DNA of 10,307 bases, from assembly GCA_964022115.1 (NCBI GenBank), contig CAXIBC010000095.1, forward strand, positions 1 through 10,307, written 5' to 3'. The DNA comes from Oleispira sp964022115 (GTDB taxonomy: Bacteria; Pseudomonadota; Gammaproteobacteria; Pseudomonadales; Oceanobacteraceae). Numbering within the stretch: the first letter of the stretch is position 1; the number at the start of each line of letters is the position of its first letter. The position numbers were made by a program, and so were the translations under genes. Below are positions 1 through 5,902 of the stretch, piece after piece. A model generated the notes under the pieces. That model was given only the letters and a program-made list of their open reading frames with translations. It was not told where the DNA came from and made no database searches.

Positions 1-1157
1 ACATCACTCATACCAATGAGCGTACTCACGATATTATTCGCGCGAATCTAGATCGTTCACCTATGTATTCTGGTGTGATCGAAGGGATTGGACCACGTTA
101 TTGCCCATCGATTGAAGATAAGGTGATGCGTTTTGCCGATAAAAACAGCCATCAAATCTTTGTTGAGCCAGAAGGGTTAAGAACACACGAGTTATATCCC
201 AATGGTATCTCAACCAGCTTACCATTCGATGTGCAGCTAGATCTTATCCACAGCATGGTTGGTTTTGAAAAAGCCCACATTACTCGCCCAGGTTATGCGA
301 TTGAATACGATTATTTCAATCCACAAGATTTGAAGCACAGTCTAGAAACCAAGTTTGTGCCTAACTTGTACTTCGCGGGCCAAATAAACGGTACTACCGG
401 TTATGAAGAAGCGGGTGCGCAAGGGCTATTAGCCGGTGCCAACGCGGCGTTACGTGCGTTCGAAAAAGAAGCGTGGAGCCCCCGTCGTGATGAAGCTTAC
501 ATAGGTGTATTAGTCGATGACTTGATCACTATGGGCACCAAAGAACCGTACCGTATGTTTACCAGTCGCGCGGAATACCGTTTGATTCTGCGTGAAGATA
601 ACGCCGATTTACGCTTAACCGAAATTGGCAGAAATATTGGCTTAGTGGGTGATGAGCGTTGGGCGGCTTTCTGTGAAAAGAAAGAAGGCATTGAGAAAGA
701 AAATCAACGTTTATCAAGTACTTGGGTTCAGCCAAAAACACCGGAAGGTGACGCGGTCAATGCCATGATCGAAAGCCCATTAATGCGTGAATACAGCTTG
801 AAAGACTTGTTGAAGCGCCCGGGTTTAAGTTATGCCGATGTTGCCGGCATTAAAGGCGAACCGGTAACCAATCCACAAGTGGCTGAGCAAGTTGAGATTC
901 AAGCTAAATACGATGGTTACATCTCGCGTCAAAAAGACGAAATCGAACAGATGCGTCGCTATGAAGAAACGCCATTACCGGAGAATTTCGATTACACCGT
1001 TATTGGTGGCCTATCGAATGAGGTGATTCAGAAGCTCGATACTATGAAGCCAGAAACTTTAGGCAGTGCTTCGCGTATTCAAGGGGTAACGCCCGCGGCG
1101 ATTAGCCAGATTTTGGTACACATGAAAAAACTAAAACTAGCGCGTAAGAGTGCATAA
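1..1157 (+). CDS. mnmG: tRNA uridine-5-carboxymethylaminomethyl(34) synthesis enzyme MnmG, 3' part (5' end outside window)
   Basis: With MnmE this FAD enzyme builds the cmnm5 group on U34 of tRNAs reading split codon boxes (known of the family). The reading frame is open from the first base: codons from position 3 read ITHTNERTH without a start, so 384 residues of a usual ~630 are present and the FAD-binding N-terminus is missing. The first ATG at position 63 is internal. Visible landmarks are the GidA signature GPRYCPSIEDK with its invariant Cys (about residues 30-40 of the fragment), the second signature AGQINGTTGYEEAGAQG, TKEPYRMFTSRAEYRL, and the C-terminal MnmE/tRNA-binding helical domain with GLSNEVIQKL and RIQGVTPAAIS, ending KLARKSA. 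Similarity to E. coli MnmG is strong to the last residue. The acetyltransferase frame begins within 4-28 bases of the stop, so co-transcription is likely. Confidence 0.97.
   Translation, partial: ITHTNERTHDIIRANLDRSPMYSGVIEGIGPRYCPSIEDKVMRFADKNSHQIFVEPEGLRTHELYPNGISTSLPFDVQLDLIHSMVGFEKAHITRPGYAIEYDYFNPQDLKHSLETKFVPNLYFAGQINGTTGYEEAGAQGLLAGANAALRAFEKEAWSPRRDEAYIGVLVDDLITMGTKEPYRMFTSRAEYRLILREDNADLRLTEIGRNIGLVGDERWAAFCEKKEGIEKENQRLSSTWVQPKTPEGDAVNAMIESPLMREYSLKDLLKRPGLSYADVAGIKGEPVTNPQVAEQVEIQAKYDGYISRQKDEIEQMRRYEETPLPENFDYTVIGGLSNEVIQKLDTMKPETLGSASRIQGVTPAAISQILVHMKKLKLARKSA
244..252 (+). other. Perfect DnaA-box sequence inside mnmG
   Basis: TTATCCACA, the strongest E. coli DnaA box, occurs here within codons for Leu-Ile-His-Ser. 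A second copy in the same orientation lies at 1342-1350. It may be chance within coding sequence, but the block is origin-proximal in gammaproteobacteria. Confidence 0.35.
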
Positions 1158-1185
1158 CTAGGTGACTGAGCAGGTCTCTGATCAG

Positions 1186-1698
1186 ATGACTGAGCGTATG
1201 AAAATGCGCTCAGGACAGCCTTTTAATAGCCTTGATATCGAACTCCGGTTATTACGCGAAAAAGCCCGCCTTGCCTGTGGTAAATACAATGCTCATCCGA
1301 GCAAAGGCAATTTCAAACACATCAGCCGTTTATTCAATAAGTTATCCACAGCGGTAATTGAGCCAGGGTTTCAGTGTGACTACGGTAGCCAAATATCCTT
1401 AGGGAATAACTTCTACGCCAATTTCAACTGTGTTTTCCTCGATAGCGCCGACATCATTATTGGTGATGACGTTATGTTAGGGCCAGGGGTGCACATCTAT
1501 ACCGTAGATCATCCCCGTGATGCGATGGCTCGCAGAGCGGGTGGCTGTATTGCTAAGCCTGTGCTCATTGGTGATGGCGTATGGATTGGTGGTGGGGCTA
1601 AAATCTTGCCAGGGGTGACTATTGGCGATAACGCTATTATTGCTGCTAATTGTGTTGTTACCAAGGATATAGCCGCCAATACGCGGTACTTAGGTTAA
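1186..1698 (+). CDS. Maltose/galactoside-type sugar O-acetyltransferase (left-handed beta-helix, Mac domain)
   Basis: Probable acetyl-CoA-dependent O-acetyltransferase of the Maa/LacA/NodL family; the natural acceptor cannot be read from sequence. The N-terminal Mac domain (MKMRSGQPFNSLDIEL, through KYNAHPS) aligns with E. coli Maa, followed by IEPGFQCDYGSQISLGNNFYAN and hexapeptide repeats (IIIGDDVMLGPGVHI, VLIGDGVWIGGGAKI, VTIGDNAIIAANCVV). The presumed catalytic His is in TVDHPRD (His109 from this start). I chose ATG 1186 because it lines up with the Maa start; the frame is open back to a GTG at 1162 (178 aa, 4 bases after the mnmG stop), and neither start has a good ribosome binding site. 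The protein stops at NTRYLG, just where relatives continue with GNPAK plus a short basic tail, so it is about ten residues short. The gene is an extra between mnmG and rsmG. Family call is firm, substrate unknown. Confidence 0.85.
   Translation: MTERMKMRSGQPFNSLDIELRLLREKARLACGKYNAHPSKGNFKHISRLFNKLSTAVIEPGFQCDYGSQISLGNNFYANFNCVFLDSADIIIGDDVMLGPGVHIYTVDHPRDAMARRAGGCIAKPVLIGDGVWIGGGAKILPGVTIGDNAIIAANCVVTKDIAANTRYLG
1342..1350 (+). other. Perfect DnaA-box sequence inside the acetyltransferase gene
   Basis: Second exact TTATCCACA, within codons for Leu-Ser-Thr. No adjacent AT-rich unwinding element or box cluster is evident, so this is not an origin by itself; a DnaA-titrating or regulatory site is possible. 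Confidence 0.35.
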
Positions 1699-1716
1699 AG
1701 CGCCTTCCATCTTTTA

Positions 1717-1725
1717 TGTTAGAAT
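1717..1725 (+). promoter_or_regulatory. Possible extended -10 promoter ahead of rsmG
   Basis: TGTTAGAAT fits an extended -10 element (TGn followed by TAGAAT, one mismatch to TATAAT). It lies just after the acetyltransferase stop and about 40 bases before the rsmG start. There is no good -35 hexamer at 16-18 bases; TTAAAG at 1695-1700 is a weak match at 19. It could give rsmG-parAB their own transcript. Inference only. Confidence 0.3.
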
Positions 1726-1765
1726 CCTTGCATCTTTAAAACCACAGATCCAAACGCGGAAAATT

Positions 1766-2395
1766 ATGGCTAACTACTCTTCAGCAATTTCCTCTGGCGC
1801 GGCCCAAATGGGCGTGTCTCTTAGTGATCAGCAACTTGAACTCTTGCTTCAATACCTAGAATTATTCATTAAGTGGAATAAAGCCTATAACTTGTCGGCG
1901 ATCCGCGATCCCGAACAAATGATTCCACTGCACCTATTAGATAGCCTTATTGTGCATAGCTATATTCAAGATGTAGATAACATTATTGATGTTGGTACAG
2001 GCCCTGGCTTACCGGGTATTGTGCTAGCGATTATGAATCCAGAAAAAAAATTCACCTTATTAGATAGTAATGGTAAAAAGACACGATTCTTGTTCCAAGC
2101 GAAACTGGCTTTAAAGCTAGATAACGTCACCATTATTAATGAACGTGTAGAAGCCTATCAACCAGAGCAAGGTTTCGATATGATCGTATCTCGCGCGTTT
2201 GCATCTATTGCCGATATGACCTATTGGTGCACGCATTTGTTAGCAAAAGATGGCATATTCCTTGCGATGAAAGGTATTTACCCAACGGAAGAGTTTGCGG
2301 CCGTTGCGGATAAGTATGAGCTAATTGAAAGCCACGAATTAAATGTTCCTGGAGTCGACGGCGAACGTCATCTATTAGCCTTTAAACCAAAATAA
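1766..2395 (+). CDS. rsmG: 16S rRNA (guanine(527)-N(7))-methyltransferase RsmG
   Basis: SAM-dependent enzyme that makes m7G527 in the 530 loop of 16S rRNA; its loss gives low-level streptomycin resistance in several bacteria (known of the family). At 209 aa it has full length (E. coli 207). Visible landmarks are the N-terminal helix with YLELFIKWNKAYNLSAI, the HLLDSL motif (residues 56-61), SAM motif I DVGTGPGLPGI (75-85), the acidic end of strand 2 at LLDSNGKKTRFL (98-109), and the conserved VSRAFAS (141-147). ATG 1766 is preceded by a modest GCGGA at 1756-1760. The mnmG-rsmG-parA-parB order is the classic one, apart from the acetyltransferase inserted before it. A possible promoter lies at 1717-1725. 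No sign of damage. Confidence 0.97.
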   Translation: MANYSSAISSGAAQMGVSLSDQQLELLLQYLELFIKWNKAYNLSAIRDPEQMIPLHLLDSLIVHSYIQDVDNIIDVGTGPGLPGIVLAIMNPEKKFTLLDSNGKKTRFLFQAKLALKLDNVTIINERVEAYQPEQGFDMIVSRAFASIADMTYWCTHLLAKDGIFLAMKGIYPTEEFAAVADKYELIESHELNVPGVDGERHLLAFKPK

Positions 2396-2432
2396 TTTAA
2401 TCCCCTTATTCTCTGGGCTGCAGGATAGCGAA

Positions 2433-3278
2433 ATGAGCAAAATTTTAGTCGTTGCCAACCAAAAAGGTGGTGTGGGTAAAACCACCACTGCAGTGAATTT
2501 ATCTGCCTCTCTTGCAGCTACTAAGCGCAAAGTCCTGATGGTTGATCTTGACCCTCAAGGTAACGCTACTATGGGTAGTGGCATTGATAAACATGACCTT
2601 GAGCAATCGTTATACGAAGTATTAACCGGCAAGTGCGCTATTAGTGAAGCCATTGTCGCGACAGAAGAAGCGGGTTATGACGTCTTACCGACTAATGCCA
2701 ATCTAACCGCGGCAGAAGTTGAACTGATGGACCTTCCGCAGCGAGAAACACGTCTTCGTGGGGCTTTAGCCGAAGTAAGTGCTAACTACGATTACGTCAT
2801 TATCGACTGTCCACCGTCGCTTAGTATGCTAACCATTAACGCTATGGTTGCGGCGCAAGGTGTATTAATCCCAATGCAGTGTGAATATTACGCATTAGAA
2901 GGGTTATCGGCGTTAATGCAAACCATTGAAAAAATACAATCGAGCTTGAACCCCACATTAGAGATTGAAGGCATTTTGCGCACTATGTATGACCCGCGAA
3001 ATAGCTTAACCGTGGATGTATCGACTCAATTGATTACCCACTTTGGTGACAAGGTATATAGCACGGTTATTCCCCGTAATGTACGTTTAGCGGAAGCCCC
3101 AAGTTATGGTTTACCGGCATTGGCTTATGATAAAAACTCCCGTGGTGCTATTGCTTATTTGGCATTAGCGGGGGAAATGAATCGCCGTACTAAAAGCAAA
3201 AAAAGTGTTACCCAAAAGCCAAGTACGACTAAAGCAGCTGATAAAAACAGCAACAAGATAGAAGTTAGCAAAGCCTGA
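2433..3278 (+). CDS. parA: Chromosome partitioning ATPase ParA (Soj)
   Basis: ParA/MinD-family ATPase that binds DNA non-specifically as an ATP dimer and, with ParB, segregates the replication origin region. The deviant Walker A KGGVGKTT covers residues 11-18 with signature Lys11 and catalytic Lys16. The Walker A' segment VDLDPQGNAT is at 37-46 and Walker B YVIIDCPPS at 121-129 with Asp125. The C-terminal PRNVRLAEAPSYGLP is typical of chromosomal ParA and contains Arg residues of the DNA-binding surface. At 281 aa it is some 20 residues longer than common homologues; the excess is a low-complexity Lys/Ser/Thr tail from about residue 250, probably disordered. ATG 2433 has CAGGA at 2421-2425 in good position. 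It is followed after 64 bases by parB, so the two form an operon. Confidence 0.97.
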   Translation: MSKILVVANQKGGVGKTTTAVNLSASLAATKRKVLMVDLDPQGNATMGSGIDKHDLEQSLYEVLTGKCAISEAIVATEEAGYDVLPTNANLTAAEVELMDLPQRETRLRGALAEVSANYDYVIIDCPPSLSMLTINAMVAAQGVLIPMQCEYYALEGLSALMQTIEKIQSSLNPTLEIEGILRTMYDPRNSLTVDVSTQLITHFGDKVYSTVIPRNVRLAEAPSYGLPALAYDKNSRGAIAYLALAGEMNRRTKSKKSVTQKPSTTKAADKNSNKIEVSKA

Positions 3279-3342
3279 ACAGCGGCACTGAAATTAAAAT
3301 ATAACCTCTAGATTTATGGTCTAGGAAAGATTGGAAAATAGC

Positions 3343-4293
3343 ATGTCAAAGAAACGTGGCCTAGGTCGTGGTCTCGATGCATTATTAGGTGATGCATTAG
3401 CGCACAATAAATCTGCAGCGGATGCAGCCAGCACGAATGAAGTGCAGGAAGTGAGTATTCAGCCTAATGAGGAGAGCTCTGCTAATCCAACAAATGGCAT
3501 AAAACACTTGCCGGTAGAGTTTATTCAGCCTGGTCAGTATCAGCCGCGTAAAGACATGCACCAAGAAGCCTTAGAAGAGCTTGCTGCTTCTATTAAAGCT
3601 CAAGGCTTGATGCAGCCTATTGTTATTCGTCCATTGTCGAGTAACGTCCCTGGTAAAGAAGAACGTTATGAGATTATTGCCGGTGAACGTCGCTGGCGTG
3701 CAACTCAGCTGGCGGGTCTTGATACTGTGCCAGTGATTATTCGCGATGTACCAGACGATGCGGCAATTGCCATGGCATTGATCGAAAACATTCAACGCGA
3801 AAATCTAAATTCGATGGAAGAAGCACAGGCACTGCATCGTTTACAGCATGAATTTGAGCTGACTCAGCAAGAAGTGGGTGATGCGGTGGGTAAGTCTCGG
3901 GCAACTGTGGCTAACCTACTGCGATTGATGCAGCTTAATGATGATGTAAAAATCATGCTCGAGCGTGGTGACATCGAAATGGGTCATGCAAAAGCCTTAT
4001 TAGGCTTACAAGATCAACAGCAAAGCGCCGCGGCGCGTCATGTTGTCGCTAAAGATATGACAGTTCGTCAGACAGAAGCTTATGTGCGCAATCAGCAAGA
4101 TGACTCTAAGTCTAGTGACAAGAGCAAAGAAAAAACACGGCCCAATCCTGATATTCAACGCTTAGAGCGTACCTTAGGCGAACGCTTAGGGGCTAATGTT
4201 GCGATTCAACACTCGGCAAAAGGTAAAGGTAAGTTAGTAATTAATTACAGCAACTTAGATGAGTTAGATGGAATATTAGCGCATATTCAATAA
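3343..4293 (+). CDS. parB: Chromosome partitioning protein ParB (Spo0J), CTP-dependent parS-binding clamp
   Basis: Binds centromere-like parS sites, spreads as a CTP-controlled sliding clamp and stimulates ParA ATPase. The N-terminus KKRGLGRGLDALLGD is the Arg-rich segment that usually contacts ParA. After a variable linker (about 20-50) come the ParB/CTPase domain with GERRWRA (114-120) and ENIQREN (148-154), and a helix-turn-helix LTQQEVGDAVGKSRATVAN starting at residue 173. A charged linker (DDSKSSDKSKEK) leads to the C-terminal dimerisation domain from about residue 255. Length is 316 aa. I chose ATG 3343, preceded by GGAA at 3333-3336, because homologues begin MxKKRGLGRGL; an in-frame TTG at 3331 would add four residues and has AGGA only four bases away. 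No parS was found in the window. The 138-base gap after it separates parAB from the atp operon. Confidence 0.96.
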   Translation: MSKKRGLGRGLDALLGDALAHNKSAADAASTNEVQEVSIQPNEESSANPTNGIKHLPVEFIQPGQYQPRKDMHQEALEELAASIKAQGLMQPIVIRPLSSNVPGKEERYEIIAGERRWRATQLAGLDTVPVIIRDVPDDAAIAMALIENIQRENLNSMEEAQALHRLQHEFELTQQEVGDAVGKSRATVANLLRLMQLNDDVKIMLERGDIEMGHAKALLGLQDQQQSAAARHVVAKDMTVRQTEAYVRNQQDDSKSSDKSKEKTRPNPDIQRLERTLGERLGANVAIQHSAKGKGKLVINYSNLDELDGILAHIQ

Positions 4294-4364
4294 TTTCTGA
4301 CTTACACGCAGTATATAAGTAAACACTATTAGACAATTAAATCGGTCCATTTTTCGACTTTAGG

Positions 4365-4393
4365 TTGAAGAATACTCTACGAATCAATATAAT
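4365..4393 (+). promoter_or_regulatory. Sigma70 promoter of the atp operon
   Basis: TTGAAG at 4365-4370 and a perfect TATAAT at 4388-4393 are separated by exactly 17 bases. This is the best promoter match seen in the window and lies in the only long gap, between parB and atpI. Transcription would start near 4399-4401, giving a leader of about 30 bases before the atpI start. I saw no clear intrinsic terminator between parB and this promoter, so parAB transcripts may read through. Confidence 0.72.
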
Positions 4394-4396
4394 CCA

Positions 4397-4418
4397 TGCG
4401 CCTAAAATAGTGGGCGCA
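4397..4418 (+). other. Hairpin at the 5' end of the atp mRNA leader
   Basis: TGCGCCTA at 4397-4404 pairs with TGGGCGCA at 4411-4418 (8 pairs including one G-T), with a six-base loop. It lies directly after the predicted promoter and ends immediately before the AGAGAGG ribosome binding site of atpI. If transcription starts at about 4400 the first pairs would be lost but a GC-rich core remains. It could stabilise the 5' end of the mRNA or influence atpI translation. Structure is seen; role is inferred. Confidence 0.45.
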
Positions 4419-4431
4419 AGAGAGGTCTTCT

Positions 4432-4800
4432 GTGACATCGATAACTAGACCTCCTATTTATCGCATCGTTTTGATGCAGTTTGGCTTAAGTTTAATCTTA
4501 GCGTTATTCGCTTTGATACATAGCTTTGAAGCCGGTTATTCAGCCTTGTTAGGTGGTTTAACCAGCGCGATACCAAATAGTTATTTGATATGGCGTTCTT
4601 TTAGATACCGCGGTGCGCGATCTGTTAGTCAAGTCGTGCAATCGTTTTATCAAGGGGAAGCCGGAAAATTTACGCTAACCATTACCGGTTTTGCGCTGAT
4701 TTTTTCGTTAGTCGATCCCTTGGTTCCCTGGGCTTTGTTTGGGGGATTCATCACAGTGCAATTTAGCCATGTGATGACAGCAATAATTGCGAAGCTCTGA
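4432..4800 (+). CDS. atpI: ATP synthase subunit I (AtpI), Fo assembly factor
   Basis: Small integral membrane protein, not part of the finished enzyme, that assists assembly of the c-ring or Fo in some bacteria. At 122 aa it matches the usual length. It has four hydrophobic segments at roughly residues 12-30, 34-54, 79-95 and 97-119, with GLTSAIPNSYLIWRSFRYRG between the second and third, as in gammaproteobacterial AtpI. The start is GTG 4432, with a strong AGAGAGG at 4419-4425. As first gene of the atp operon its position supports the call. The stop codon lies inside the left arm of a terminator-like hairpin, so its transcription could be partly uncoupled from atpB. AtpI sequences are poorly conserved; the identification rests on context plus topology. 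Confidence 0.9.
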   Translation: MTSITRPPIYRIVLMQFGLSLILALFALIHSFEAGYSALLGGLTSAIPNSYLIWRSFRYRGARSVSQVVQSFYQGEAGKFTLTITGFALIFSLVDPLVPWALFGGFITVQFSHVMTAIIAKL

Positions 4801-4848
4801 TGAGTCCATTCTAAGAATGAATTGATCAGAGCTTTTTAACATTTTTTT
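4792..4848 (+). terminator. Terminator-like or attenuator hairpin between atpI and atpB
   Basis: AAGCTCTGAT at 4792-4801 pairs perfectly with ATCAGAGCTT at 4825-4834. The interior forms a second stem, CATTC/GAATG at 4807-4811 and 4815-4819, with a three-base loop, and short pairing between, so most of the segment folds into one long arm. It is followed by TTT, then AACA, then seven T residues to 4848. The left arm includes the atpI stop codon. The interrupted U-tract and moderate GC suggest partial termination or 3'-end protection rather than a full stop, since atpB must still be transcribed. I saw no convincing new promoter between it and atpB. Confidence 0.6.
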
Positions 4849-4871
4849 AAACTTATGATTGAGAGTGAAAG

Positions 4872-5795
4872 ATGGCAACTGATGCTAGTGGTTACATCCA
4901 ACACCACCTTACCAATCTGACATATGGTCAACTACCAGCTGGTACTGATTACATTGATGACAACGGTAACGTGAGTGAATTGACGGAAGCAACTTGGATG
5001 CTTGCCCAAAGTGGTGAGCACGCTTCGAATATGGGCTTTTGGGCATTCCATGTGGATTCCCTAGCTTGGTCAATCGGCTTGGCGATTGTGTTGATGACTA
5101 TTTTTGGCCTAGCGGCTAAAAGAGCAACAACGGGCGTACCAACCGGTATGCAAAATTTCGTTGAAGTCATTATTGATTTTATCGACAGAACAGTGAAAGA
5201 AACCTTTCATGGTAACAACCCAGTTGTTGCACCTCTGGCGCTTACGATTTTTACTTGGGTATTTATGATGAACCTAATGGATTTGATTCCAGTAGACATC
5301 ATTCCAAAGTTATTTGAATTATCATGGGCTGCCGCTGGCAACGATCCGCATCATGCCTTCATGAAAATTGTACCTTCTACGGATCCAAACATTACAGCTG
5401 GCCTAGCTATTTCAGTTTTTGCTTTAATGATCTTCTATGGCATTAAAGTAAAAGGCATTGGTGGGTTTATGGCAGAATTGACCCTGCATCCTTTCAATAT
5501 GAAAAACCCAGTATTACAGGCCCTTTTCATTCCAGTAAACTTTGCTCTAGAAGTATTAGCATTAATTGCTAAGCCAATTTCTCTAGCATTGCGTTTGTTC
5601 GGTAACATGTATGCCGGTGAGATGATCTTCATTCTTATTGCATTAATGTTCTCAACTGGAATGGCCTTAGGTCTATTTGCTGGCGTATTGCAGTGGGCAT
5701 GGGCAGTATTCCATATCCTAGTAATTACCTTGCAGGCATTTATCTTTATGATGCTGACCATCGTATATCTAGGCATGGCTCACGAAGATCACTAA
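4872..5795 (+). CDS. atpB: F1Fo ATP synthase subunit a
   Basis: Membrane stator subunit forming the two proton half-channels beside the c-ring. The essential Arg is Arg241 in LALRLFGNMYAGE (E. coli Arg210), with Glu250 (Glu219) nine residues on, and His281 in VFHILVITLQAFIFM (His245). The N-terminus GYIQHHLTNLTYGQLP, helix-1 region FWAFHVDSLAWSIGLAIVL, APLALTIFTWVFMMNLMDLIPVD and the end TIVYLGMAHEDH follow gammaproteobacterial subunit a closely. At 307 aa it is 36 residues longer than the E. coli protein; about half of the excess is in the soluble N-terminal region before helix 1 (about residues 20-54), with smaller additions in three loops. ATG 4872 follows a purine-rich GAGAGTGAAAG. A terminator-like hairpin precedes it and a large palindrome begins right after its stop. 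Confidence 0.97.
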   Translation: MATDASGYIQHHLTNLTYGQLPAGTDYIDDNGNVSELTEATWMLAQSGEHASNMGFWAFHVDSLAWSIGLAIVLMTIFGLAAKRATTGVPTGMQNFVEVIIDFIDRTVKETFHGNNPVVAPLALTIFTWVFMMNLMDLIPVDIIPKLFELSWAAAGNDPHHAFMKIVPSTDPNITAGLAISVFALMIFYGIKVKGIGGFMAELTLHPFNMKNPVLQALFIPVNFALEVLALIAKPISLALRLFGNMYAGEMIFILIALMFSTGMALGLFAGVLQWAWAVFHILVITLQAFIFMMLTIVYLGMAHEDH

Positions 5796-5833
5796 GTAAT
5801 ATGGGCGGCATAATATTATGTCGCCGTTATTAC
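5796..5833 (+). repeat. 38-base near-perfect palindrome in the atpB-atpE gap
   Basis: The palindrome begins on the base after the atpB stop. GTAATA at 5796-5801 pairs with TATTAC at 5828-5833; after two mismatched positions, GGCGGCATAA at 5804-5813 pairs with TTATGTCGCC at 5816-5825 (ten pairs, one of them G-T). The two central bases make the loop unusually tight, so in RNA the last pairs would open. There is no T-run after it, so it is unlikely to be an ordinary terminator. Because the two arms are symmetric it could also be a protein-binding site in DNA. The likeliest role is an RNA processing or stability element ahead of atpE. Confidence 0.6.
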
Positions 5834-5844
5834 TGAACTGAACG

Positions 5845-5902
5845 ATTTTACCCTTTAACTTAACTGTTAATTTAAACTTTAACCTTAACTACTAAATAGG
5901 AA
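5845..5902 (+). promoter_or_regulatory. G-poor A/U-rich leader and strong ribosome binding site of atpE
   Basis: From 5845 to 5897 the strand has a single G (5866) and repeats the motif TTAAC about four times. It ends in AGGAA at 5898-5902, six bases before the ATG. E. coli atpE is known to have a U-rich translational enhancer in the same place, which raises synthesis of subunit c. This unstructured stretch is a likely functional counterpart, by position and composition, not by sequence identity. Confidence 0.55.

Noticed and set aside
3306..3326. CTAGA/TCTAG inverted repeat in the parA-parB gap
   Set aside because: Only five or six AT-rich pairs with a seven-base loop; too weak to call a terminator or operator.
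3331..3342. TTG at 3331 as the parB start
   Set aside because: The ATG at 3343 gives the family-typical start MSKKRGLGRGL and has a GGAA at proper spacing; the TTG adds only MENS.
4294..4364. Possible terminator after parB
   Set aside because: No GC-rich stem followed by a T-run is visible; ACTTA/TAAGT is only five pairs.
4836..4859. TTAACA and TATGAT before atpB as a promoter
   Set aside because: The spacing is 12 bases, too short for sigma70, and the start would fall on the ribosome binding site.
5435..5776. Opposite-strand frame of 113 codons over atpB
   Set aside because: Complement of the conserved Arg241/Glu250 region of subunit a; no independent coding evidence.
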